Source of the DNA: Deefgea chitinilytica
Lineage (GTDB): Bacteria > Pseudomonadota > Gammaproteobacteria > Burkholderiales > Chitinibacteraceae
DNA length: 64,000 nt
Assembly (NCBI RefSeq): GCF_016881405.1
Contig: NZ_WOFE01000001.1
Location: 186,001-250,000, forward strand
Direction: 5' to 3'
Numbering within the stretch: the stretch's first letter is position 1; each line of letters starts with the position of its first letter. A model generated the notes under the pieces. It had not been told where the DNA came from. It made no database searches and worked only from the letters and a program-made list of their open reading frames with translations. This document shows positions 47,868-56,303 of this stretch, piece by piece. The position numbers were made by a program, and so were the translations under genes.

Positions 47868-49064
47868 TTGAAAAAAAATAACTATATTATTGCAAGTCGG
47901 ATTACTGCTTTATTATTTCTCTGTGTAATGAGTCCGATTGCAATCAGTGCAGAAAAACTCATTTCTTATTTACCAACTTGGCGCGATGCTAGCGTCGTGA
48001 GCAAAGTTGGTCCGCAGTTGGCCAAACTAGATGTGGGTATTTTATCGTTTATCGAAGTCGCTGCTGATGGCTCGGCGTTTATTCCTGCGACGACTAAAGC
48101 GGGTGCTGATTTATGGAAGGCTCAGTTTGCGAGTGCCAGAAAAACTAACCCTAATTTTAATTGCATGTGGGCGATTGGTGGTTGGACTGGGTCACGTAAT
48201 ATCGCCAAAGTCGCACGCACTGAAGCGGGGCGTAATAAGTTAGTGCAATCGGCGATTGGCATCATGCGCGATTCGCAATGCGTGGGTTTGGATTTGGATT
48301 GGGAGCATCCAGTAACTGGCGGTGATTACGCGGCAGATGCGTCGCCGGCTGATTTGCAAAACTGGGTAAGTTTATTGCGTGATTTACGCAAGGGCTTGGA
48401 TGCAGCAGGCAAGGCGGATAAAAAAACGTATTTCTTGACCGTTGCAGTTCCCGCCAATAATGGTGGCTGGGTCATGGGCGGGTACGATATGAAATCGGCG
48501 CTGCCGCTGCTCGATTGGGTCAATTTGATGGCGTATGACCGCGCGGGCGCTTGGAGTAAAACATCGACTTTGCAAGCCAGTTTGCACGCCGTGCCGGGCG
48601 ATCCTGATGGTAATGTGCTGTCGACTAGCAAGGCGGTGGAATATTTCCTCGCGCAAGGCGCGAAACCCGCACAATTAGTACTTGGCGTACCATTTTATGT
48701 TCGTGGTTTGGGGGGCGTAGCAGCAGGTGAGAAAGGCGATGGTTTAGCACAGCCGATGTCCGGACCCGGCTTAAAAGATGAAGCCGAGCAGGGCGTGGCA
48801 ACGTGGGGTGATTTCCAGTTGCGTTACGCTAAAGCCAGCGGCTGGAAAGCGTATCGAAGCAAAGAAGCGGGCAATGCACCCTATATGTACCATGCGGGGA
48901 AAAAAGAGTTACTCACTTACGACGATCCGATTTCTTTGGCTGAAAAGGTTAAATTTGTGAAAGCCAACCAACTCGGTGGCGTGATGATTTGGGAAATCAC
49001 TCAGGATGATGCTGATTTCACTTTGCTCAATAGTGTGAATCAAAATTTGAAAGGCAAAAAATAG
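47868..49064 (+). CDS. Secreted GH18 glycoside hydrolase, chitinase-like
   Basis: About 398 residues: a signal peptide (lysine pair, then hydrophobic core ending SPIAISA) and one GH18 TIM barrel. The catalytic strand reads CVGLDLDWEHP, with the acid Glu of the D-x-D-x-E motif; other barrel strands are FNCMWAIGGWTGSRN, WVNLMAYD and GGVMIWEITQDD. GH18 enzymes cleave chitin or related GlcNAc polymers. A TTG start at 47868 has AGGAG five bases upstream and gives a clean signal peptide; the gene follows the TolC stop by 17 bases, so it belongs to the secretion operon. No chitin-binding domain is seen. Codon use looks like the host and unlike the AT-rich adaptor and channel genes. Confidence 0.9.
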   Translation: MKKNNYIIASRITALLFLCVMSPIAISAEKLISYLPTWRDASVVSKVGPQLAKLDVGILSFIEVAADGSAFIPATTKAGADLWKAQFASARKTNPNFNCMWAIGGWTGSRNIAKVARTEAGRNKLVQSAIGIMRDSQCVGLDLDWEHPVTGGDYAADASPADLQNWVSLLRDLRKGLDAAGKADKKTYFLTVAVPANNGGWVMGGYDMKSALPLLDWVNLMAYDRAGAWSKTSTLQASLHAVPGDPDGNVLSTSKAVEYFLAQGAKPAQLVLGVPFYVRGLGGVAAGEKGDGLAQPMSGPGLKDEAEQGVATWGDFQLRYAKASGWKAYRSKEAGNAPYMYHAGKKELLTYDDPISLAEKVKFVKANQLGGVMIWEITQDDADFTLLNSVNQNLKGKK

Positions 49065-49088
49065 TTTTGTTATTTTTCGCTATCTAAG

Positions 49089-49114
49089 ATGGGCGCAATA
49101 GCGCCCATTTTTTT
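49089..49114 (+). terminator. Rho-independent terminator after GH18 gene
   Basis: ATGGGCGC (49089-49096) pairs with GCGCCCAT (49101-49108) around AATA and is followed by a run of T. It closes the adaptor-channel-GH18 operon. Confidence 0.94.
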
Positions 49115-49172
49115 ATTGTCAGTTTTTAGTTTGTATCTAGTCAGCTACGCTGATTTCCAATACGATGCCTAG

Positions 49173-49874
49173 ATGACAATATTGACAGCCACTTTTTCTG
49201 CTCGGCAAGCCTTTAAAATCGGCATGTTAGACACTTTGCCGCTGCAAATGGGCGTTGCACCGTTTGCTTTGATTTTTGGCACGCTCGCTGGGCCGGCAGG
49301 TTTGTCTCCGTGGGCGACGCTGGCGATGTCGGTGTTTGTGTATGCCGGATCCAGCCAGTTTTTGGCACTGAGTTTGCTTGCCGCTGGCGCGGCGCTGCCG
49401 GTGATTGTGTTGACCACGCTGATTGTGAATCTGCGCCACGCGCTCTACAGCGCCACCTTGCAATTGCCGTTTGCGCATCTGCCTTTTTTATGCCGTGCGG
49501 CCTTGGCGTTTTTTCTGACCGACGAAACTTTTGCCGTGGTGCAAAGCGCCGCCAGCCGCCAGATTGCGCCGCTGGATGCGGTGATGTTCGGCTCTGGCGT
49601 GGTTAATTTTTCGACTTGGGTGAGTTTTACCGCGCTCGGTATTGTGCTGGGGCAGAATATTCCCGCGCTACAACACTGGGGTTTGGAATTTGCGATGGTT
49701 GCGACATTTACTGGAATTGTGGTGCCCTTATTGGTGACGCGCGCGCAAGTCGCCTGTGCGCTGGTGGCGGGCGTAACGGCTTTGCTGGCGCACGGCTTGC
49801 CGTATAAATTGGGCTTATTGCTGGCGGTATTTGCAGGGGTATTTGCTGCTATGCACATTAAGGAAAAGGCTTGA
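49173..49874 (+). CDS. azlC: AzlC-family branched-chain amino acid exporter, large subunit
   Basis: 233-residue inner-membrane protein with about five hydrophobic helices and the AzlC signature GMLDTLPLQMGVAPFALIFGTLA, then MSVFVYAGSSQFLALSLLA and LRHALYSATLQ. The family exports branched-chain amino acids with a small AzlD partner. The stop overlaps the azlD start (TGATG). The ATG lies in a segment resembling the right arm of the inverted repeat at 52451-52495. Confidence 0.9.
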   Translation: MTILTATFSARQAFKIGMLDTLPLQMGVAPFALIFGTLAGPAGLSPWATLAMSVFVYAGSSQFLALSLLAAGAALPVIVLTTLIVNLRHALYSATLQLPFAHLPFLCRAALAFFLTDETFAVVQSAASRQIAPLDAVMFGSGVVNFSTWVSFTALGIVLGQNIPALQHWGLEFAMVATFTGIVVPLLVTRAQVACALVAGVTALLAHGLPYKLGLLLAVFAGVFAAMHIKEKA

Positions 49875-50188
49875 TGGATATACTGAGGAGTTTACTCTTG
49901 CTGCTTGGCATGGCGCTGGTGACTTACGGCCTGCGCGTGTCGTTCTTTCTGCCCGGCGTTGGCGAGCGTTTTCCATCCAAATTGCGCCAAGCCGCAGCGT
50001 ATGTGCCGGTCGCCGTATTAACGGCGATTATCGTTCCTGAGATTTTTATTGCGCACGGGGAATGGCAAGTACTCAGCCCGCAACTCGCCGGAGCCATTAG
50101 CACGGGCGTGGTGGTCTGGCGCAGCAAAAAATTGATGCTGGGTATTGTTGCTGGGATGGCGGTTTACTATGCGTTTCGGCTGCTGTGA
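49874..50188 (+). CDS. azlD: AzlD-family amino acid exporter, small subunit
   Basis: 104 residues with three to four hydrophobic helices and the AzlD pattern VTYGLRVSFFLPGV, AAYVPVAVLTAIIVPEI. ATG 49874 overlaps the azlC stop by one base, indicating translational coupling. Function is as the partner of AzlC. Confidence 0.9.
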   Translation: MDILRSLLLLLGMALVTYGLRVSFFLPGVGERFPSKLRQAAAYVPVAVLTAIIVPEIFIAHGEWQVLSPQLAGAISTGVVVWRSKKLMLGIVAGMAVYYAFRLL

Positions 50189-50233
50189 AGCAAGTTGATT
50201 ATTCTTTTTCGCTAAAACAGCAAATTGTTCTCT

Positions 50234-51220
50234 TTATAAGTCGGATGGTACTTGTGGCATAAAAGCCCCGCTAGCAAGGATTCCCCATGCGATCCAAGCT
50301 GCGATTAGCGCATAAATAATTCGCGGCAGCCATGCAGCGAATTGCGTGGCGGTGTGTTCGAGATCGGCGTTGAGCTGCGTGGCGAAGCGCTGCAGCATTT
50401 CGGGTAGCGTACCGCTGGTTTCGCCAGTTTTAACCATCGCGATCAGCGTAGCATCCGTTAGCCACGGCACGAAAGTCAGCGCTTCGGTGAGGCTCTGCCC
50501 GCGTTGTAATTGCCGCAGCAGTGGCTTGCACTGTGCTTCTAAATACCCGCAGTGGATCGTCGATTGCGCAATCGGAATCGCTGCAAACATCGATACGCCT
50601 GCATGCAGTAGCAGCGCTAAGCTATCGACAAAATTGCGTTGTTTGCTGCGTCTGTACCAAGCGCCAAAGAGCGGTAGCTGTAATAGCAGGCGAGCCATGC
50701 TGGAGTGGGTGTCTTGTTCAATAGCATTCAATACGCTTCTTCCCAGCATATACATCGCAGCAATCAATATGAGTGGCATCAAGATGCCGAATAAATAGCC
50801 GCCAACGCTGAGCGTACCCATGATAAGCGCGGGCAGTGGATTGATCAGTAAGCCCAGCAGTAGCATCAACGCAGGCAGCGCCAGTTTGGCGCGGATTTGT
50901 TTGGCGAGTCGCGCGTGCAGTGCCGCTTGTTCGGCCAAGCGCGTGTAGGTCGCGGCGGGGCTGCCAGCTTGGCAGGCGGCGGCAATCAGCGCGGTTTCCA
51001 GTGAATTAAATATTCCTGCTTGCGCGCCCGCTTGCGCAATCGTTTTGCCGCGCTTGAGCGCTTTGCGCATCATTTCCAAATTAGTTTGATAGCGCGTGGG
51101 CAAATTGATCGAGGCGAGCGCATGTGCAGCCGACAGACCTGCACGCTCTAAAGTCGCCAGCTGCGAAAAAAGCTCGGCGCGAACTGGCCAAGGGAGTTTC
51201 GGTTTACTTTGCATAGTCAT
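50234..51220 (-). CDS. Short GspF/PilC-type inner membrane protein
   Basis: 328-residue member of the type II secretion/type IV pilus platform family, with two GspF domains (LFSQLATLERAGLSAAHAL at the start; FVDSLALLLHAGVSMFAAI in the second half; LIAMVKTGETSGTLPEML) and three membrane helices. Usual GspF/PilC proteins are about 400 residues with an N-terminal cytoplasmic segment of about 60 residues that is absent here. No pilin, ATPase or secretin gene is adjacent. The only family ATPase in the window is the GAF-bearing protein at 3.4 kb. No strong ribosome site precedes either ATG (51220 or 51214). Confidence 0.85.
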   Translation of the reverse strand: MTMQSKPKLPWPVRAELFSQLATLERAGLSAAHALASINLPTRYQTNLEMMRKALKRGKTIAQAGAQAGIFNSLETALIAAACQAGSPAATYTRLAEQAALHARLAKQIRAKLALPALMLLLGLLINPLPALIMGTLSVGGYLFGILMPLILIAAMYMLGRSVLNAIEQDTHSSMARLLLQLPLFGAWYRRSKQRNFVDSLALLLHAGVSMFAAIPIAQSTIHCGYLEAQCKPLLRQLQRGQSLTEALTFVPWLTDATLIAMVKTGETSGTLPEMLQRFATQLNADLEHTATQFAAWLPRIIYALIAAWIAWGILASGAFMPQVPSDL

Positions 51221-51563
51221 GAGTATTATCGATGTACGCTAGAAAGGCGAGGGCGGCGGTTGACACTGCGTGATGAATCGGTTGCAATAGAGGTCTGAAC
51301 GACAAGAGAGGCGCCTTGCCCAGGTTGTATTGCCGAGGAAATCACATTCCGCCGACGCAGTACTAGGGGGTGCAAGGCCGAAGTGTTGGGCGTTGTGATG
51401 CGCTCAATGCTGGTTGCAGAGGCTGAATCCTCTGGACTGTCAGTAGCCAAATCATCGGCCACTGGAGTGCTCTTGGTGATGATTTTTCCCTAGGCCTGCC
51501 TTTTGCAGCCGCATCATTACCGCACTTTTCCTCTCTCCAATCGTCTTTAAATTGGAGAACTGC
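51221..51563. other. Intergenic region between gspF-like gene and dapA
   Basis: 343 bases with no convincing gene. A GTG-started minus-strand frame of 78 codons (51226-51462) ends 5 bases before the GspF-like start but has no ribosome site and low-complexity content. GGAG at 51554-51557 is the dapA ribosome site. Promoters for both divergent genes must lie here; I cannot assign boxes. Confidence 0.5.
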
Positions 51564-52442
51564 ATGACTTCTGTACTGACCCCTCAAAATACTGCTTTGT
51601 GGACCGCGATAATTACGCCGATGCTCGCTGATGGCGCAATCGACTTTGCTACATTTACCAAGCTACTGCGTGAACAAGAATCTGTGGGCAATGGCGTGGT
51701 ATTGCTCGGCTCAACCGGCGAAGGCAGCAATCTCAGCATCGCCGAGCGCCAAGCTGTGGTGCAGCACGCCTGTAGTTTGAACTTGGCAATCCCGCTGATG
51801 GTCGGCGTCGGCGGCTTGGACTTGCCGAGTCAGCTTGAGTGGTTGGCTTTCTGTGAAACGCAGCCCGTATCGAGTTACCTGCTGGTGACGCCGATTTACG
51901 CCAAACCCGGTGTGAATGGCCAGCGCCGCTGGTTTGAAGCACTACTGAATGCAGTCAGCAAACCTTGCATGTTGTACAACATCCCATCGCGCGCTGGCGT
52001 GCCGCTGGCTGAGGGCGCGATTGCAGGCTTGCTTGGGCACACTAATCTTTGGGCAGTGAAAGAATCGGGCGGCAACGCGGCGCGCTTTGCAGAATTGAAA
52101 GCGGCATATCCGCAAATTGCGTGGTATTCGGGTGACGATGTGTTGTTTGCCGAGCACGCAGTGCTGGGGGCTGCGGGTTTGGTGTCGGTGGCGAGCAATG
52201 TGTGGCCGCAGCAAGTGGCCAATTGGGTGAAGCAGGGTTTGGCTGGCGAAGCGATTGGCGATGCACTGCGCTTGGCATCGGAAACGCTGTTTATCGCACC
52301 AAGCCCGATTCCGACCAAAGCGATCATGCATCATCAGGGCCGAATTGCATCGAATGAATTGCGCTTGCCGCTGTGCGCTGAAGATTTGCTGTCGCTTTTG
52401 CCAATTTTGGAACAAGATCAGCAACTTGCTAAGCTCGCTTAA
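51564..52442 (+). CDS. dapA: 4-hydroxy-tetrahydrodipicolinate synthase
   Basis: 292-residue DapA-family aldolase that condenses pyruvate with aspartate semialdehyde in lysine and diaminopimelate synthesis. Schiff-base Lys is in AVKESGG, the catalytic Tyr in YNIPSRAG, and the pyruvate-binding loop is GSTGEGS (GTTGE in the E. coli enzyme). Late motifs SGDDVLFAEHAVLGAAGLVSVASN match DapA. GGAG lies six bases before ATG 51564. A different aldolase of the same family, such as N-acetylneuraminate lyase, is less likely given the fit to DapA. Confidence 0.9.
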   Translation: MTSVLTPQNTALWTAIITPMLADGAIDFATFTKLLREQESVGNGVVLLGSTGEGSNLSIAERQAVVQHACSLNLAIPLMVGVGGLDLPSQLEWLAFCETQPVSSYLLVTPIYAKPGVNGQRRWFEALLNAVSKPCMLYNIPSRAGVPLAEGAIAGLLGHTNLWAVKESGGNAARFAELKAAYPQIAWYSGDDVLFAEHAVLGAAGLVSVASNVWPQQVANWVKQGLAGEAIGDALRLASETLFIAPSPIPTKAIMHHQGRIASNELRLPLCAEDLLSLLPILEQDQQLAKLA

Positions 52443-52450
52443 TCTTGTAG

Positions 52451-52495
52451 GTATTGCCATCTAGCCTTTAATTAACAATGGCTAGATGGCAATAC
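52451..52495 (+). terminator. Long inverted repeat and probable dapA terminator
   Basis: A perfect 16-base inverted repeat (52451-52466 and 52480-52495, arm GTATTGCCATCTAGCC) with a 13-base AT-rich loop starts 8 bases after the dapA stop and is followed by TTGTTTGTTTTTTT. Partial relatives of the arm occur at about 49160-49185, 55316-55357 and 62708-62740. Confidence 0.75.
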
Positions 52496-52549
52496 TTGTT
52501 TGTTTTTTTAGATAAAGCTTTTATTATTAAAATATAGTGTTTAGACAAA

Positions 52550-52577
52550 AATAAACCCGCTCAAAAGCGGGTTTATT
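52550..52577 (-). terminator. Terminator of the nitronate monooxygenase-like gene
   Basis: AATAAACCCGC (52550-52560) pairs with GCGGGTTTATT (52567-52577) around a 6-base loop. On the minus strand the stem ends in a T-rich run, 13 bases after the stop of the flavoprotein gene. Confidence 0.92.
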
Positions 52578-52590
52578 GATTTTGAGGTGT

Positions 52591-53877
52591 TTAAACGGCA
52601 GTTTCATCCAGTTCTGGCAGCGCGATTTGGTTATCGGTGCTGAATTGGTAGTCTTTAAACACGTGCTCAGCAGTCAACAACTGGTAACGGCCGTCTGGCA
52701 ACACATTGGTGGTGTCTTTCAGGCGATAGGTGTAGTGGCCGCAAGTCCAGCAATCAAAGTTACGCATGTGTGTGCACAGACAGGTTTTTTCATACACATG
52801 AATCTCAGAAATCTTTTTCGCGTTTGGATTTTCTTCGATAACTTTGTTGTAGGCCTGAATGTAAGAGCAGCTGCCGTTGGCATCGAGCAAGTAGCCGTAG
52901 GCTTCGCAGTTCGGGCGAATGCCTGAGCCAATCGCTGGCGTGTTTTTCATCATTCGCATCGGGTAGCCCGTTGGCGAAATTTGATTGACTTCGATAATGT
53001 CTTCCGAGGCTTTGTAATACTCTTGCTTTACATTATCCGGTAAACCGCATTCTTTGGTTACGGTAAAGCGCGTGGCCACTTGCACGCCGCCGCAACCCAT
53101 TTCAAGATATTTGACCGCATCAGAGCCAGTAAATACGCCACCCGCGGCAAACACCGGCATATTGTCGTAACCTTGCTCTTTAATCCACGCGATGACTTCA
53201 GCGACGATGTCTTCGAGCTTGTATTCGGCCCAGTCCATGCCAAAACCCAAATGGCCGCCAGCCAATGGACCTTCGACCACCACATAATCAGGTAGGCGAT
53301 TGCTACGTGCTGATTTTTTGATAAACAATTGCAGTGCACGCACTGACGAGACGATGATGCCGAGTTTGGCTTCGCGGAAACGTGGATGGTCTTCAATCAG
53401 TGAAAATGAACCTAGATGCAGACCGGCTGCCAGCGTAATCCCGTCGATGCCGGCATCGAGCGCCGCACGCATACGCACTCGCAGCGTGTCTTTCGGCGCG
53501 TTCATCGTGAGTTTTTCCATGCAATTGATGAAAATCAGCCCGCTGCCTTGCTTGCGCTGCATGGTGGCTTCAACGTGCAGGCGAGTGGCTTCTTCGAGCT
53601 GAGCCAAATCAAATTGCACGACTGATTTATCCGAATTAGCAACGTTGAATTTGTATTGCTTGAGCTTGTCTTTGACGTGTTTGGTATTGTAACGGCGATC
53701 AGTAACAGTATTAATCATTGCATCGGAAATATGCCCGATGCCGCCCAAGCGGCAAGCTTCGAGCGCCAAATCGGCGGTCGAAATATCCACGCCCATACCA
53801 CCAATCATGATAGGAACATATTCTGCTGCATCACTTGCTGTAGAAAACTTCACACGAAAATCATCAACACGCTTCAT
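52591..53877 (-). CDS. Nitronate monooxygenase / 2-nitropropane dioxygenase-family flavoprotein
   Basis: 428-residue FMN-dependent TIM-barrel protein. FMN-site patterns are IMIGGMGVDIST near the start, VVVEGPLAGGHLGFGMDW, VFAAGGVFTGSDAVKYLEMGC and GVQVATRFTVTKE. The family oxidises alkyl nitronates or acts in enoyl reduction. After the barrel a C-terminal extension carries a Cys cluster (CLCTHMRNFDCWTCGHY), which could bind metal. I do not know a symbol for it. It is a single-gene unit with its own terminator. Confidence 0.85.
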   Translation of the reverse strand: MKRVDDFRVKFSTASDAAEYVPIMIGGMGVDISTADLALEACRLGGIGHISDAMINTVTDRRYNTKHVKDKLKQYKFNVANSDKSVVQFDLAQLEEATRLHVEATMQRKQGSGLIFINCMEKLTMNAPKDTLRVRMRAALDAGIDGITLAAGLHLGSFSLIEDHPRFREAKLGIIVSSVRALQLFIKKSARSNRLPDYVVVEGPLAGGHLGFGMDWAEYKLEDIVAEVIAWIKEQGYDNMPVFAAGGVFTGSDAVKYLEMGCGGVQVATRFTVTKECGLPDNVKQEYYKASEDIIEVNQISPTGYPMRMMKNTPAIGSGIRPNCEAYGYLLDANGSCSYIQAYNKVIEENPNAKKISEIHVYEKTCLCTHMRNFDCWTCGHYTYRLKDTTNVLPDGRYQLLTAEHVFKDYQFSTDNQIALPELDETAV

Positions 53878-54143
53878 TAGATCAATCCATTCATAAATCT
53901 GGCTTATGCAGATTCAATGATTAGTAAATTTTTGAATGCCGAATGATAACTTGGAAAGGGGGCTTTTGGCTTGTGTCAATGATGATAATAAGCAATAAAA
54001 TCCCGATGTAGCGGTGTGAATTTCACCATGACTTTCAAATTAGCAGTGAAATGACATCCGACTATGACTGTATTGGTAAGTCTAGGCTGGTTTTTCACCG
54101 TAGTGCTTAAATCCAATTAGAATGGTAGCCATCATTTTTTGGG

Positions 54144-55310
54144 ATGCAGGGCATGAGCACGCCGAGTCTGTTTCAAGAATTCGCCGTTGATTTGGCGGAG
54201 CGTAAAAATAATCATTTATATCGTAGTCGGCGAGTGCTCGATTCCCCGCAAGGCGCGCGGGTGACGGTGGCGGGGCGCGAATTACTTAATTTTTGTAGTA
54301 ATGATTATCTTGGCTTGGCTAATCACCCTAGCGTTGTTGCTGCCGCACAGGCGGGCGCCGCGCGCTGGGGCGTTGGCAGTGGCGCATCGCATTTGGTGGC
54401 GGGGCATTTTGCGGTGGAACAAGCACTGGAAGAGCGTCTTGCGGCGTGGGCGGGTAAACCTGCAGCGATCACTTTATCAACCGGCTATATGGCCAATCTA
54501 GCCGTAGTGACGGGCTTAGTTGGTCGTGGTGACGCGGTGTTTGCCGATAAAATCAATCATGCTTCGCTGAACGATGCGATGGCTTTATCGCGCGCCGAGG
54601 TTAAACGCTTTGCGCATAGCGATGTGGCAGCGCTGGAACGCTTGCTTGCAGCAAGCACCGCCAAACGCAAACTGATCATCGTCGACGCCGTATTTAGCAT
54701 GGACGGCGATATCGCGCCGCTGGCGGAAATGCTGGCGCTGGCTGAAACTTACGATGCGCTGCTCTATATCGACGACGCGCATGGTTTTGGCGTCTTGGGC
54801 GACGGGCGCGGCACTTTGGCGGAGTTGGGTTTGGCGTCGCCGCGCATTATTTACATGGCAACGCTGGGAAAAGCGGCGGGCGTTGCAGGGGCGTATATCG
54901 CTGCAGAGCAGGTGGTGATTGACTATTTGATCAATACGGCTAAGCCCTATATTTATACCACCGCCGCACCACCACTGATTGCCGCCGCGATGCTCGCCAG
55001 TTTGGATGTGATTGAGTCAGACACCGCGCGCCGCGAAACCTTGCATCGGCATATCGCGCAGTTCCGCGCTGCGTTGGCGAATAGCTGCGAATTATTGCCA
55101 TCACGCACCGCCATTCAGCCGATTATTCTGCCCGATGTTGAAACTGCAGTAAAAGTATCGCAAGCGCTATTCGACGCTGGATTCTGGGTCGCTGCCATCC
55201 GCCCACCAACCGTGCCAACGCCGCGCCTAAGGCTTGTTTTGAACGCGGCGCATACCGATAAAGAAGTCGCGGCGCTGTGTAATATGCTACAGCTGGTTTT
55301 GAGTTATTAA
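54144..55310 (+). CDS. bioF: 8-amino-7-oxononanoate synthase
   Basis: 388-residue PLP enzyme that condenses pimeloyl-ACP with alanine in biotin synthesis. Family marks: FCSNDYLGLANHPSV, SGASHLVAGH, DAVFSMDGDIAPL, DDAHGFGVLG and the PLP Lys in TLGKAAGVAGAY. ATG 54144 and 54153 are both possible; neither has a strong ribosome site. It heads a short run with a DUF2520 protein and BioH, a further biotin gene. Confidence 0.92.
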   Translation: MQGMSTPSLFQEFAVDLAERKNNHLYRSRRVLDSPQGARVTVAGRELLNFCSNDYLGLANHPSVVAAAQAGAARWGVGSGASHLVAGHFAVEQALEERLAAWAGKPAAITLSTGYMANLAVVTGLVGRGDAVFADKINHASLNDAMALSRAEVKRFAHSDVAALERLLAASTAKRKLIIVDAVFSMDGDIAPLAEMLALAETYDALLYIDDAHGFGVLGDGRGTLAELGLASPRIIYMATLGKAAGVAGAYIAAEQVVIDYLINTAKPYIYTTAAPPLIAAAMLASLDVIESDTARRETLHRHIAQFRAALANSCELLPSRTAIQPIILPDVETAVKVSQALFDAGFWVAAIRPPTVPTPRLRLVLNAAHTDKEVAALCNMLQLVLSY

Positions 55311-55375
55311 ATGGGTATGCCTCTGCAATCATTGTTTAGTAATGTCTAGAAGGCAATACATAGATAAGGTTTGAT

Positions 55376-56242
55376 ATGATAACTCTGAATGTGATTGGCC
55401 CCGGCCGCTTGGGGCAAAGTGTGGCGCGTTTGGCGGTGGATTCTGGGCTGTATCAAATCGGTGGCGTGTTGGTGCGTTCTGCATCGTCGGCAGCCAAGGC
55501 GCTGGATTTTATTGGTGCGGGGCAGGTGTGTTTGCAACTGACTGATTTTCCTGCCGCCGATTTGTGGCTGCTGGCCGTGCCCGATTCGTCGATTTCTGAA
55601 GTGGCGCAGCAGTTGGCTACTGCAAAGGTGGTCAAACCAGGTGATGTGGTGTTTCATGCCAGCGGGGCGCTAGAGGCGAAAATCCTTGCGCCGCTGCAAG
55701 TGCAAGGCGCGCACATCGCTAGCTTGCATCCCGCATTTTCTTTTGCCGATCCAGCGCGGGCTGTAGTGACCTTTGCAGGGACACCGTGTGCGATTGAGGG
55801 GGACGTGGCGGCATGTGATGTGCTGCAACAATTTGCGCTGGACATCGGCGGCGTGCCGTTTGCCTTGGCTGAAGGCGGCAAAGTCGCTTATCACGCAGCG
55901 CTCTCAATGGCGGCCAATTACCTTGTGACATTAGCTGATTTGTCATTGCAAACAGCAAATCAGGCAGGTATTGCGCCAGAGACGGCTAATCGCTTGGTGT
56001 TGGGGCTGATGCAGCAGACATTAAGTAATGTTCAAGTTCTGAGCCCTGCAAGCGCGTTGACGGGGCCAATTGTTCGCGGCGATGCAGCAACCGTCGCCCA
56101 GCATTTGTCGGTGTTGCCAGAATCACATCAAGCCGCATATCGCGCCATGGGCGAGGCGACGGTGGCTTTGGCGGGTGAGCGTTTGTCTGAAATTCAGCGC
56201 ACCAGTTTGATGACGACTTTGCAAGTGTCATCACCAATCTGA
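55376..56242 (+). CDS. Rossmann-fold protein with DUF2520-type C-terminal domain
   Basis: 288 residues. The N terminus is a dinucleotide-binding fold (LNVIGPGRLGQSVARLA) and the middle has a NADP-reductase-like pattern (LLAVPDSSISEVAQQL, FHASGALEA, SLHPAFSFADP). The C-terminal half (SMAANYLVTLADLSLQ) is all helical, as in ketopantoate reductase-like proteins of the DUF2520 group. Function is not known. It sits between bioF and bioH on the same strand and may be co-transcribed with them. Confidence 0.82.
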   Translation: MITLNVIGPGRLGQSVARLAVDSGLYQIGGVLVRSASSAAKALDFIGAGQVCLQLTDFPAADLWLLAVPDSSISEVAQQLATAKVVKPGDVVFHASGALEAKILAPLQVQGAHIASLHPAFSFADPARAVVTFAGTPCAIEGDVAACDVLQQFALDIGGVPFALAEGGKVAYHAALSMAANYLVTLADLSLQTANQAGIAPETANRLVLGLMQQTLSNVQVLSPASALTGPIVRGDAATVAQHLSVLPESHQAAYRAMGEATVALAGERLSEIQRTSLMTTLQVSSPI

Positions 56243-56303
56243 CGGTGATCATGATCAATTGAATGCGGTAAACTGCACGCCTTGGTTTTTTGGACATAAA
56301 TGA

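Noticed and set aside
51226-51462. Minus-strand GTG-started frame of 78 codons just upstream of the GspF-like gene
   Set aside because: No ribosome site, low-complexity Ser/Thr/Arg content and no match to the missing GspF N-terminal segment. A decayed N-terminal remnant cannot be fully excluded.
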